Origin: Flavobacterium hydrocarbonoxydans
GTDB lineage: Bacteria > Bacteroidota > Bacteroidia > Flavobacteriales > Flavobacteriaceae
Direction: 5' to 3'
NCBI RefSeq assembly: GCF_009789235.1
Contig: NZ_WSTB01000006.1
Span: 124,001 to 188,000 of the forward strand
DNA: 64,000 bases
Shown: piece by piece, positions 26,120-34,957 of the stretch
Position numbering within the stretch: the first letter of the stretch is position 1
Layout: every line of letters begins with the position of its first letter
The notes under the pieces: generated by a model
Told to the model about the DNA's origin: nothing
What the model saw: only the letters and a program-made list of their open reading frames with translations
Databases searched by the model: none
Translations under genes and position numbers: made by a program

Positions 26120-27151
26120 TTATTCTTTAAAAGCATCCAATGCCGGCGAAGGTTTTCCGTCTGGAAGCCAGGCATTTAATTGATAACCGCTCCAGCTTTT
26201 TTCGCCTTGTGGTTCCCAATAAATAACGCCTAAACCTTTGTTATCAGGTACACTTTTTACGGCTTTTATGGTGGCTTCAAGCATTTCTTTGGTGTTTTGC
26301 ACCAATGTGTAATCGCCACCAACCTCAACCACCATAACTTCTTTGTTATAGCGGGAAGCCATGTCTTTCATATTGTTTTCCAGATCTAAAATAGTACTTT
26401 GATAATCGGTTTTAATCCAATACGGATAATACGACAAACCAATTACATCGTATTTCACCTTATTTTCAGTGGCTTTGTCAAAGAACCATCTGAATTTTTC
26501 ACTTTTATTTCCTTCGTCCAAATGAACAATGACTTTAATTTTCGAATCGATCGCTTTTGTCGCCTCGTATCCTTTATTAAGCAATTGTGCCAACTGATTA
26601 AAATTATCTGTATTACCTTCCGGCCAAAGCATTCCGCCTGGGATTTCGTTTCCAACCTGAACCCATTCTGGCGTTACTCCTGCTTTTTTTAGCAGTTGCA
26701 AAACATCAAAAGTATGCTGGTAAACATCGGTTAACAATTCTGGAAAAGAATGTTTTGCCCAGGCTGCAGGTTTATTTTGTTTGCCCGGATCTGCCCAGGA
26801 ATCGCTGTAATGAAAATTGATCATAATTCGCATTCCCATTTTTTGCGCACGAACTGCCATGACTACCGTTTCTTCCGGACTGCAATGTCCGCTGGCTTTA
26901 TCATCATTTGGATTTACCCAGACACGTAAACGAATAGTGTTTATACCACGGTCTTTTAATAATTGAAGACAGTCTTTTTCAGAGCCGTCTGTATCATAAA
27001 ATTTATAACCGGTTGCTTCCATCTGTGGCAGCCAGCCTACATCAGCTCCTTTTGAAAAAGAGGATTTCTCAGTTGCCATTTTAGATTTACATGACGTAAA
27101 CAGAACGGCAGTTAGCATCAAAAAGGAAACAATTTTAAGTGATTTTTTCAT
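26120..27151 (-). CDS. GH53 arabinogalactan endo-beta-1,4-galactanase (lipoprotein)
   Basis: The 343-residue protein has a lipoprotein signal ending LFTSC (Cys21) and the GH53 barrel. Acid/base Glu lies in VQVGNEIPGG (about residue 166) and the nucleophile Glu in VVEVGGDY (about residue 275). It cuts the beta-1,4-galactan backbone of type I arabinogalactan and pectin side chains. A lipid anchor suits an outer-membrane position next to SusCD. It follows the second GH53 gene by three bases; the two share about the same layout and probably arose by duplication. Confidence 0.95.
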   Translation of the reverse strand: MKKSLKIVSFLMLTAVLFTSCKSKMATEKSSFSKGADVGWLPQMEATGYKFYDTDGSEKDCLQLLKDRGINTIRLRVWVNPNDDKASGHCSPEETVVMAVRAQKMGMRIMINFHYSDSWADPGKQNKPAAWAKHSFPELLTDVYQHTFDVLQLLKKAGVTPEWVQVGNEIPGGMLWPEGNTDNFNQLAQLLNKGYEATKAIDSKIKVIVHLDEGNKSEKFRWFFDKATENKVKYDVIGLSYYPYWIKTDYQSTILDLENNMKDMASRYNKEVMVVEVGGDYTLVQNTKEMLEATIKAVKSVPDNKGLGVIYWEPQGEKSWSGYQLNAWLPDGKPSPALDAFKE

Positions 27152-27154
27152 GTT

Positions 27155-28252
27155 TTATTCTTTACTGAAAGACTGCATTACAGATAACGCATTATTATCA
27201 AAACTATACAATGCCTGATTTTCGAAAGTAGAACCGCTTTTGGATTGTGGCCCTTTAAAAGCAACCCATTCGCCACCCCAATACGCAAATCCTTGCCCAA
27301 ATTCGGATGATTTTACCAGATTTTTAATATCCAAAACAAAAGTTCTTTGTCCGGCAGGAGTTGCAGGATAACCCGGAACCAGCTGATCGCTTGAGCCTAC
27401 AATATTATTGGTCTGGTCGTTATACAATAGAGTAAAAGGATAGGCAGTTTCGGCAATAAGCACTTTTTTACCGTATTTTTTTCCTAAGGCATCGATTGTA
27501 TTTTTTACCTCAGTTAAATCTTTTCCGTGCCAGATTGGGTAATAGGATAATCCGATATAATCGTAATCGATTGTTTTCATTTTATTGAAAAACCAATCGG
27601 TACCACCACCATTTACACCAGCATAATGAATCATTATTTTGGTATTAGGAGCTTTGCTGCGAACGGCTGCACTGGCAGCACTTAACAAAGCAATACATTG
27701 TTGTTCGTTACTGATTAAGTTTCCCTGCGGCCATAAAAGACCACTGTTGATTTCATTACCAATCTGAATAATATCAGGGTTGATTTCGGTTATAATTGTC
27801 GAGGTGTAATTGGTAACAGCCGTTTTTAAATCGGTAAAAGATAAATTTTTCCATTCTTCAGGAACAGTCTGTACTCCCGGATCAGCCCAATCATCAGAAT
27901 AATGTACTGTTATCCATATTCTTAAACCGGCTTGTCTGGCTTTTTTAGTCAATTGTTTTACTTCGTTTAAGCCGGAACGTCCGTTTACGGGGTTTTTCCA
28001 TAAACGAATTCGGACTGTATTACAACCAGCACTTCTTAGTGTGGTAAGCATGCTTTCGGCTTTGCCATTGCTGTAAAATTTAGTTCCCAAAGCTTCCATC
28101 TGAGGAAGAAAAGAAACATCAGAAGCTCTGATAAAAGTATCCGTTGCATCAGGAGGGTTTACCACTTCAGGCTCTGCAGCATCATTACCGGAGCATGAAA
28201 ACTGAATTGCCGTTATAGCAAGTAACCCAAGAATTTTTATATATTTTCTCAT
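27155..28252 (-). CDS. GH53 endo-beta-1,4-galactanase, second paralogue (lipoprotein)
   Basis: The 365-residue protein has a lipoprotein signal (IQFSC, Cys20) and GH53 catalytic residues in IQIGNEINSG (about residue 165) and LIAETAYPF (about residue 263). It has a longer loop before the C-terminus (NNIVGSSDQLVPGYPATPAG) than its neighbour, a feature of family members binding calcium and longer substrates. Paired endo-galactanases in one locus usually divide surface and periplasmic cleavage; which is which cannot be decided here. Confidence 0.94.
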   Translation of the reverse strand: MRKYIKILGLLAITAIQFSCSGNDAAEPEVVNPPDATDTFIRASDVSFLPQMEALGTKFYSNGKAESMLTTLRSAGCNTVRIRLWKNPVNGRSGLNEVKQLTKKARQAGLRIWITVHYSDDWADPGVQTVPEEWKNLSFTDLKTAVTNYTSTIITEINPDIIQIGNEINSGLLWPQGNLISNEQQCIALLSAASAAVRSKAPNTKIMIHYAGVNGGGTDWFFNKMKTIDYDYIGLSYYPIWHGKDLTEVKNTIDALGKKYGKKVLIAETAYPFTLLYNDQTNNIVGSSDQLVPGYPATPAGQRTFVLDIKNLVKSSEFGQGFAYWGGEWVAFKGPQSKSGSTFENQALYSFDNNALSVMQSFSKE

Positions 28253-28311
28253 GATATGAGTTATAATTAATGAAATTTTGAATTTAAAAATACTTTTTTT
28301 AATGTAAAGAG

Positions 28312-28340
28312 AAGCCTCAAAATAAAACTTATTGAGGCTT
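28312..28340 (-). terminator. Hairpin between susE-like and GH53 genes
   Basis: AAGCCTCAA (28312-28320) pairs with TTGAGGCTT (28332-28340). It could terminate part of the transcripts after the susE-like gene, giving more binding proteins than enzymes, a common pattern in polysaccharide utilisation operons. The T-run is weak. Confidence 0.5.
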
Positions 28341-28361
28341 GTCTTATTTTTTTAATTCAAC

Positions 28362-29429
28362 TTATGGAGTAGGAATAAACATATAACGACCGTCTAAATC
28401 ATTGAACCAAATGTCGTATTTTCCAGCTTCAACAATAATATCTCCTCCATCATCGCCCCAGCTTACATCCCAGCTGTTGTTTGCTTTAAATTTCATTTTT
28501 CCGGCTTTTAAAGTTTGATTCACTTTCCAGATATGGGCATCAAATGCTGACTGAACTAAAGGAACCTCCATGTTCCATCCAGCATCATCACCTGTTAATA
28601 CAGATCCTGTCAAAGTAATAGTAGCATAAGTAGTCATTGGCCCTGTGTATGGCTCAATTTTATACGTTAGTTCTTCCAGATTAATTTCAAAAGAATAATA
28701 ACCTGCCGCTGACGTAGGGAAAACACCCGGATCTGTATCGCTTTCGGTAGCTCTGTACTGTACTTTAGCGCCGTTTGTTCCGTAAGCCGGAGCCCAGAAG
28801 CCAACTTGTTCGATTAATTTAAAACCATCCGGGTTAAAATATCCTGTATAATAGTGTTTTGTATTGTCTTTTGTATCTCTGTAAATTGGCATGTTATTGC
28901 TTGTCACACTCCATCCTGCAGCAGTACCCGGACCTACTAAGAACAAATCAACTTTAGGGAATACGCCTCTGTAAGGAGTTAATGTAATTGTAATAGGAGT
29001 AGAAAGTTTTGGCTCAGAAAGCGTTGTTCCTACTGTAGATTTAATTCTAACATCAAGTGTTCCTTCAACATCAGGTAAAAGTCCAAGTTCAAGCGCTTTT
29101 GCGTTAAGCTCAGACACACTAATAATGGCATGTGTAGAGGTTGTCGTTGTAATATCTACCGGTGCTGCAAATTCAGTATTACTAGAAGCAAACTGAACTG
29201 TGTAAGTCACAATGGTAGGTGTTCCGTAGGATACTTTTTCCCAGGTCAAAGTCAGGGCCGTATTGTTGGGTGTCTCTTTGTTTAGAATTGTAGCTGAACC
29301 GCTCTCCGGTGTAATGATTGCAAAAGCAGGTTCCTGAGCCTCTAAGATCATTAAGTTTTCTTCGTTTTCACAAGACCAAAGTCCTGTAACTAGTGCAACA
29401 ATTGCAAGAAGTTTATATATGTTTTTCAT
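28362..29429 (-). CDS. SusE-like surface glycan-binding lipoprotein
   Basis: The 355-residue protein has a lipoprotein signal (LVTGLWSC, Cys20), a SusE-type immunoglobulin-like domain (about residues 35-150: TLTWEKVSYGTPTIVTYTVQ) and two starch-binding-like domains ending DIWFNDLDGRYMFIPTP. SusE/F-like proteins sit on the cell surface and hold the polysaccharide for import through SusCD. Codirectional with susD (31-base gap) and the enzyme genes. Confidence 0.9.
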   Translation of the reverse strand: MKNIYKLLAIVALVTGLWSCENEENLMILEAQEPAFAIITPESGSATILNKETPNNTALTLTWEKVSYGTPTIVTYTVQFASSNTEFAAPVDITTTTSTHAIISVSELNAKALELGLLPDVEGTLDVRIKSTVGTTLSEPKLSTPITITLTPYRGVFPKVDLFLVGPGTAAGWSVTSNNMPIYRDTKDNTKHYYTGYFNPDGFKLIEQVGFWAPAYGTNGAKVQYRATESDTDPGVFPTSAAGYYSFEINLEELTYKIEPYTGPMTTYATITLTGSVLTGDDAGWNMEVPLVQSAFDAHIWKVNQTLKAGKMKFKANNSWDVSWGDDGGDIIVEAGKYDIWFNDLDGRYMFIPTP

Positions 29430-29460
29430 TTTTGTATCGTTTATATTTTAAAAAAAAAGT

Positions 29461-31068
29461 TTAGTAGCCCGTGTTTTGAGTCAGATTTCTGTTCGCTCCC
29501 AATGATCCTTCCGGAATAGGGAAAACATTCATGTGCGAAGGGATAGCGATTCCTTTAGAAGAATTTCCTTTCCATGACCAGTTGTACGATCCTCCTGTAA
29601 ATTTTCCAAAACGGATTAAATCTTGTCTGCGGTGTGCTTCCCAGTGTAATTCGCGTGCTCTTTCATCAATTAAAAAATCCAGCGTTAATTCGCTTGAAAG
29701 GATATTCCCTACATTCGAATTGCTATTGGCTCTTCTTCTTAAAGCATTTACATAATCCAATGCCTGAGCAGTTGTCCCGTTTCCGCCTCTTAAAGTAGCT
29801 TCAGCATACATCAGGTAAACATCGGCTAATCTGAATAAAGGAAAATCTGTATCGGCGTACGTAGAGCTTACTCCATTTACTCCTGTTGAAGTTTTATTGG
29901 AGAATTTAGATAAAATATAACCCTGAGTTTTTACCCCAATATCAGCAATATCAATTGTTCTTTGTTTTGAAGGATCGCCCTGAACACCTTTTCCGATCGT
30001 GTTTCTGGTATCCTGACTGAATTTTGTACCATCGAATTTCTGAACAAATTCTTTTCTGATTCTAAGTGCGCCTGTCCAGCCTCCAATTCCAAAATCGGCG
30101 CCATTGTTTTCCCAGGCTCCAATCTGGCCATTGGTTAAAACCGTTGTAGCACCCCAGTTTTGAGAAACGGATCCATCTGACTGGATTGCGAAGATGATTT
30201 CTTCAGAGGTGTCATTATCTGCTTTAAAGTTATCCAGATATTTTGGTTTTAAAGTATAACCGCCTGCAATAACTTCGTTGCACATTGTAATACAGTCATC
30301 AAAACGATTCTCCTGAATATATACCTGAGCATTTAGATACAATTTAGCTAAAATCATGCGGGCCATCGATTGATCTAGTCTTCCGTATTCATTAGTTCTG
30401 GCTGCTTTTAAGTCTGGTAAAACCGCTTTTAATTCGCTTTCGATAAAAGTAAATAATTGCTTTCTGTTGTATTCAGGACCTGCGAAGTTGATAGGATCAT
30501 TTTCAGTGTACATTGGAGCTTTACCAAATAAATCCATCATGTTGTAATACGCATAGGCTCTTAAAACACGAACTTCTTTTCGGTACAATTCGATATTGGC
30601 TAAAGTGGCAGCATCATTAATTCCACGTGAGCTTAATTTTTCAGGAGTACTCTGGCGTAAAAACTCATTGGCATACGAAACCGAAACCATTGTACGGCTG
30701 AACATTCCTAAAATAACCGGGTTGGCCGGTGTCCAGATATTACGTTGTAATTCAGCAGTTCCACCATCATTTTCATAACTCCATATTAACTCGTCTGTTG
30801 TTAACTCCTGCAGATACAATAAACATCTTGTAAACTGGCTTGTTCCTGCATCTACACCTTCAAGCGAAGAATTGTCAGGACCTAAAACACCGGTAAGCGT
30901 AAGGTTTCCGTAAACACCTGCAAAGGCTTTTTTGTAACCTTCAGGGGTTGAGAATAAAACATCTTCCGAAAGTACGTCGTCATCTTCAGAGACTACGTTT
31001 AAGTCATCTGTACAAGACTGAAAAACTGCACTTAGTACTATTATTGTTAGTAAAATATATTTTTTCAT
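29461..31068 (-). CDS. susD: SusD/RagB-like nutrient-binding outer-membrane lipoprotein
   Basis: I start it at ATG 31068 (MKKYILLTIIVLSAVFQSC), which gives a proper lipoprotein signal; the longer upstream frame has no such N-terminus and overlaps susC. The 535-residue protein has SusD features: an N-terminal RagB domain with the PEKL and RRQDLIRFG C-terminal signature, and tetratricopeptide-like helices. It forms the lid on the SusC channel and delivers galacto-oligosaccharides. The start is 10 bases after the susC stop. Confidence 0.95.
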   Translation of the reverse strand: MKKYILLTIIVLSAVFQSCTDDLNVVSEDDDVLSEDVLFSTPEGYKKAFAGVYGNLTLTGVLGPDNSSLEGVDAGTSQFTRCLLYLQELTTDELIWSYENDGGTAELQRNIWTPANPVILGMFSRTMVSVSYANEFLRQSTPEKLSSRGINDAATLANIELYRKEVRVLRAYAYYNMMDLFGKAPMYTENDPINFAGPEYNRKQLFTFIESELKAVLPDLKAARTNEYGRLDQSMARMILAKLYLNAQVYIQENRFDDCITMCNEVIAGGYTLKPKYLDNFKADNDTSEEIIFAIQSDGSVSQNWGATTVLTNGQIGAWENNGADFGIGGWTGALRIRKEFVQKFDGTKFSQDTRNTIGKGVQGDPSKQRTIDIADIGVKTQGYILSKFSNKTSTGVNGVSSTYADTDFPLFRLADVYLMYAEATLRGGNGTTAQALDYVNALRRRANSNSNVGNILSSELTLDFLIDERARELHWEAHRRQDLIRFGKFTGGSYNWSWKGNSSKGIAIPSHMNVFPIPEGSLGANRNLTQNTGY

Positions 31069-31078
31069 GGTTGCTTTA

Positions 31079-34021
31079 TTAAAATTTAAGATTAAGACCA
31101 AATAAGATAGATCGTTGTCTTGGATAAATGGTTTTGTCAACACCGTTGTTCGTGATTTCAGGATCTAAACCACTGTATTTAGTAAGTACAAAAACATTCT
31201 GAACACCAGTTGATACTCTTAAGGAAGCTTTACTGTTTAACCAGTTTGTCAAAGTATATCCTAACGTAATGTTATCCATTTTTAAGAAAGAAGCATTCTC
31301 AATATAAAGATCTGATAATACAACATTTGAAGTGGTCTGGAAATTAGTTTCAGTTACCTGAGACGGAATATTGCTTAAAACACCACCATTTTCCATAGCA
31401 TCATATTGTGCTCTGCTGGCATCTACTGCATTAAAAATGCGGTTACCAATACTGGCTCTTAAATTGAAAGAAAAGTCAAATTGTTTGTAATTCATGTTCG
31501 ATGCGAAGCCTAAAGTAAAATCAGGATCAGGATTATTATAGATGTATTTATCCGAATCATTTTTGATATTATCGCCATTTAAATCTGCAAAAGCACCATC
31601 AATTGGTTTGCCTTCGCTGTTGTACAATTGTTTGTAAACAAAGAAAGAATAAGGCGTATATCCTTCGCTGAAAATTTGTCCAGGAGTTCCGGTACCGGCA
31701 ATGTTGTCTCCTAAAAAGATATCCGAATTAAAAGCTAATTCTGTAATTCTTCTTTCAAATTTAGAGGCGTTGAAATTCATATTCCAGTTAAAATCCGTCG
31801 TTTTAATTGCGGTTGCATTAACGGTAAATTCGATTCCTTTAGTCGTAAAGCTACCAATGTTTTGATATACCCTGTTTGAATAATTACTTCCATCTGCGGC
31901 AGCTGCATTTGCTAATAAATCTTTGGATTCTTTGTAGTACACATCTAATCCGGCTGTGATTCTGTTGTCTAAAAATCCAAAATCAAGACCTGCATTGTAG
32001 GTTGTGGTTTCTTCCCACTTTAAATTCTTAGTTACTTTATAAGGCAGGGCAACAGGTATTGCATCTGATCCAAAATAGTATTCAGAATTTCCTCCTCCTA
32101 ATTGGTATTTCTGAAGGTATCCGTTTGGTTCCGGAATATCCTGCTGACCTGTAATACCATAACTCAAACGTAGTTTTAAGTCGGATAAGGTGTTGTTGTC
32201 CTTAAAGAAATCTTCTTTGATTTTCCATGCAAAAGCTACTGAAGGGAAATTTCCCCAACGGTTTTCTTCTTCAAATTTTGATGAACCGTCTCTTCTGTAA
32301 GACAAAGTCAGTAAGTATTTATCTCTGAAATTTAAGTTGGTTCTGGCAAAAAATCCAATTAAAAACTGATCGGTATCAGTAGTGGTTTCCGGAAATGTTG
32401 ACGGAAGATCAGGATTTAAAATATTACCTGTTTCAAATCTTGAACTTTCAAATTTTTGATACGAATATCCCGTTGTAAACTCGAAGTTTAAGGAGTTAAA
32501 AGTCTTATTGTAAACCAGATAAGAATCTAATAATTTATTTTGTCTTCTGGCTTCGGTATATTCATTGGTACCATACGGAATGTTATTGTTTGATGGTGCA
32601 GAACCTGCACTGGCATCTACCAATCTCGTTCTGTCTCCGTTTGATTCATCAAAACCAACATTTACAACAGCTCTTAGTTCTGGCAAGAAATGAAATTTAT
32701 AATCTACTTCAAAGTTTCCAAAAAAGCGGTCATTTCTTCCTATATCGCGTGTATTCATTAATTGCGAAACTGGATTTCGGGCTGCGGTAGCAACTAAAGG
32801 ATAATTTCCGTTAGCGTCCATTCCGGTTGTATATTCAAAATAACCTCCGTAAGGCGCACCATCTACTTTAATAGGCTGAGTTGGGTCGAAACCAATAGCA
32901 GCACCTTCTACACCATCTGTAAATCTGTTTTTTTCGTTGGCATAATTGGCAGATAATTTTACTTTTAAATGATTTTCAAAGAATGAAGGATTCATTACTA
33001 AACCAACGGTGTTTCTTTTAAATTCATTCGTTAAACGCAAACCTTGCTGATCTGTATTTCCTAACGTTAAACTTGTTGGAATAACCCCAAATAAACTTCC
33101 TCTCACCGCTAAACTCTGATCCAGAGATCCGGTGTTTCTGTAAATGGCTTTTTGCCAGTCTGTATTTGCCGTTCCTAATTTATCCAGATCATCAGGTCTT
33201 CTGTCGGCAATAATGTTTCTAAATTCATCCGCATTAAAAACATCTACCGTTTTAGTAAGTTTTCCTGCTGAATATTGTACGTTGTAATCTACAGATAAGG
33301 TTTTGCTTCCTTTTTTAGTGGTAATAATAATCACACCGTTTGAAGCTCTTGAACCGTAAATAGCCGTTGCCGATGCATCTTTTAAAACCGTCATCGACTC
33401 TACAGTTGCAGGGTTTAAAGAAGCTAAAAACGAAGCAGAACCTGTATTGGTTGTATTTTCAAGAGGCAATCCGTCAATAACAATTAATGGGTTGTTGCTT
33501 GCAAAAAGGGAGCTTCCTCCCCTAATTCTTATCTCTGATAATGAGCCAGGTGCTCCCGAAGAATTAATTGTCAAACCCGCAACTCTACCGTTAAGGAGGT
33601 TTTCAGTTGTAATGTTATTTCCTTTATTAAAATCTTTAGCGGTAAGTGCAGTCACTGCACCGGTCGCATCTTTCTTTTTGACACTTCCGTATCCTACCTG
33701 AACGACTACTTCTTTTAGTACATTATTGTCTTCTTCGAGATATACCGTTATGTTTTTCTGAGCACCAACAGTAATGGTCTGATTGGTATAACCGGTATAG
33801 GAAAAAACAATTTTATTATCGGTTTTTACTCCTGATAATTGAAATTTTCCATCAAAATCTGTGGTGGTATTTTGGTTCCCTCCGGTTACTTTTATGTTTG
33901 CTCCTGGTATAGGCTGTCCGGAGCTTTTTTCCAGAACAATTCCACTTATTGTGTTTTGGGCGAAAACACCAAAAGGGAGCAGCAGTAATAAAAGTAAAAG
34001 TTTGTTTTTAATTCTTTTCAT
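31079..34021 (-). CDS. susC: SusC/RagA-like TonB-dependent outer-membrane transporter
   Basis: The 980-residue protein has a signal peptide (LLLLLLLLPFGVFAQ), a carboxypeptidase-regulatory-like domain (NTISGIVLEKSSGQPIPGAN), the SusC plug with LKEVVVQVGYGSVKKKD and GLPLENTTNTG, and a long beta-barrel ending in the aromatic LFGLNLKF. It imports oligosaccharides using TonB energy. It is the first gene of the operon, with the promoter in the 936 bases toward the divergent sensor gene. Confidence 0.96.
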   Translation of the reverse strand: MKRIKNKLLLLLLLLPFGVFAQNTISGIVLEKSSGQPIPGANIKVTGGNQNTTTDFDGKFQLSGVKTDNKIVFSYTGYTNQTITVGAQKNITVYLEEDNNVLKEVVVQVGYGSVKKKDATGAVTALTAKDFNKGNNITTENLLNGRVAGLTINSSGAPGSLSEIRIRGGSSLFASNNPLIVIDGLPLENTTNTGSASFLASLNPATVESMTVLKDASATAIYGSRASNGVIIITTKKGSKTLSVDYNVQYSAGKLTKTVDVFNADEFRNIIADRRPDDLDKLGTANTDWQKAIYRNTGSLDQSLAVRGSLFGVIPTSLTLGNTDQQGLRLTNEFKRNTVGLVMNPSFFENHLKVKLSANYANEKNRFTDGVEGAAIGFDPTQPIKVDGAPYGGYFEYTTGMDANGNYPLVATAARNPVSQLMNTRDIGRNDRFFGNFEVDYKFHFLPELRAVVNVGFDESNGDRTRLVDASAGSAPSNNNIPYGTNEYTEARRQNKLLDSYLVYNKTFNSLNFEFTTGYSYQKFESSRFETGNILNPDLPSTFPETTTDTDQFLIGFFARTNLNFRDKYLLTLSYRRDGSSKFEEENRWGNFPSVAFAWKIKEDFFKDNNTLSDLKLRLSYGITGQQDIPEPNGYLQKYQLGGGNSEYYFGSDAIPVALPYKVTKNLKWEETTTYNAGLDFGFLDNRITAGLDVYYKESKDLLANAAAADGSNYSNRVYQNIGSFTTKGIEFTVNATAIKTTDFNWNMNFNASKFERRITELAFNSDIFLGDNIAGTGTPGQIFSEGYTPYSFFVYKQLYNSEGKPIDGAFADLNGDNIKNDSDKYIYNNPDPDFTLGFASNMNYKQFDFSFNLRASIGNRIFNAVDASRAQYDAMENGGVLSNIPSQVTETNFQTTSNVVLSDLYIENASFLKMDNITLGYTLTNWLNSKASLRVSTGVQNVFVLTKYSGLDPEITNNGVDKTIYPRQRSILFGLNLKF

Positions 34022-34339
34022 ACTTTTTTAATGGGTTTGGTTTAAGTTAGTTTTTGTTTATTAGTATTAATTACAAAATGGTAACAGAGCTATAGAAGTT
34101 AGTGGTATAATCTGCTTCTTAAAATAGGGCTCTTCTCTTTTTTTAATAAATAAGAATAGGTTTTCCTCTGTAAATTTTAATTGAAATGCTGGTCATGTTT
34201 AAATTGTTTTTGGTTACAATAATGGGTTAGTTTTTCTCTTGACTGACTTACTCTGAACAAAAAATAGTGTAGTACTACTCAAACGTTATAGCTTATCAAC
34301 TCACTTTGCAAATTAAGTACAGAGTTCGTTATTAAGACA

Positions 34340-34370
34340 GGGGACAATTCATTTATAAAAGGGGACAATT
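34340..34370. promoter_or_regulatory. Direct repeat GGGGACAATT with 21-bp period, candidate regulator site
   Basis: GGGGACAATT occurs at 34340-34349 and 34361-34370, exactly 21 bases apart, i.e. two helical turns. AraC-type DNA-binding domains such as that of the hybrid sensor encoded next door bind direct repeats in this phase. It is about 320 bases upstream of susC, which is far and lowers confidence. Confidence 0.4.
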
Positions 34371-34555
34371 TCGTAAAAGTGTGCGTGCGACACTTAATAA
34401 AAACATATTATTCAATTTTTTAATCTAAAAAAAATGATACTATGAATTTTAAACCTTTAAAAAAATGGAATTAGCAATCAATTAATTGTGGTTTTTAACC
34501 GGTTTATTCTTTAAAAAAATATTAATCTTGAAAAAATCACCACAAGAGACGCACT

Positions 34556-34639
34556 GTAGAGACGCACAGCAGTGCGTCTTTACGTTACGTAACCACAATT
34601 TATTAAAATGATGCAAGACGCACTGCTGTGCGTCTCTAC
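34556..34639. mobile_element. MITE-like element with perfect 25-bp inverted repeats
   Basis: The left arm (34556-34580) begins GTAGAGACGCAC and the right arm (34615-34639) is its exact reverse complement; each arm is itself nearly palindromic around GCACAGCAGTGC. The 34-base centre is A/T-rich. No coding content. It resembles short non-autonomous inverted-repeat elements. Confidence 0.65.
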
Positions 34640-34957
34640 GGAAAATTGGAATGAAAAAATTAAAACAAAAAAATTGAATCACGCAAAGACGTAGAGAACA
34701 CTACGTTTTTTACTCTTAGTCTTGAGAACTCCAGGTATTCTTAAATAAAAACAGTTACGTTCTTTGCGAAAAACAGTAAAATTATAACCCGGCAATCCTT
34801 TAAAAAACAAATGTTCTATTTACACATTATATAATAATTGTGTTACTTTCGCAAAGTACACAGATTCATATATTCACATAAAAATCGATACAGCTTTGAG
34901 ATCAGCTCTCTTCTTTTTTTCGTATATAAAAGAGCAACGGACTTTAAATAAAAATCT

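Larger units (their letters stand above)
34022..34957. other. Divergent regulatory region between susC and the hybrid sensor
   Basis: 936 bases without a gene. It holds the GGGGACAATT direct repeat (34340-34370), the MITE-like palindrome pair (34556-34639) and A/T-rich flanks. On the sensor side TTACTTTCG near 34842 is only a weak -7 element. Long spacer DNA of this kind is normal for divergently transcribed hybrid-sensor/susC loci. Confidence 0.6.
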
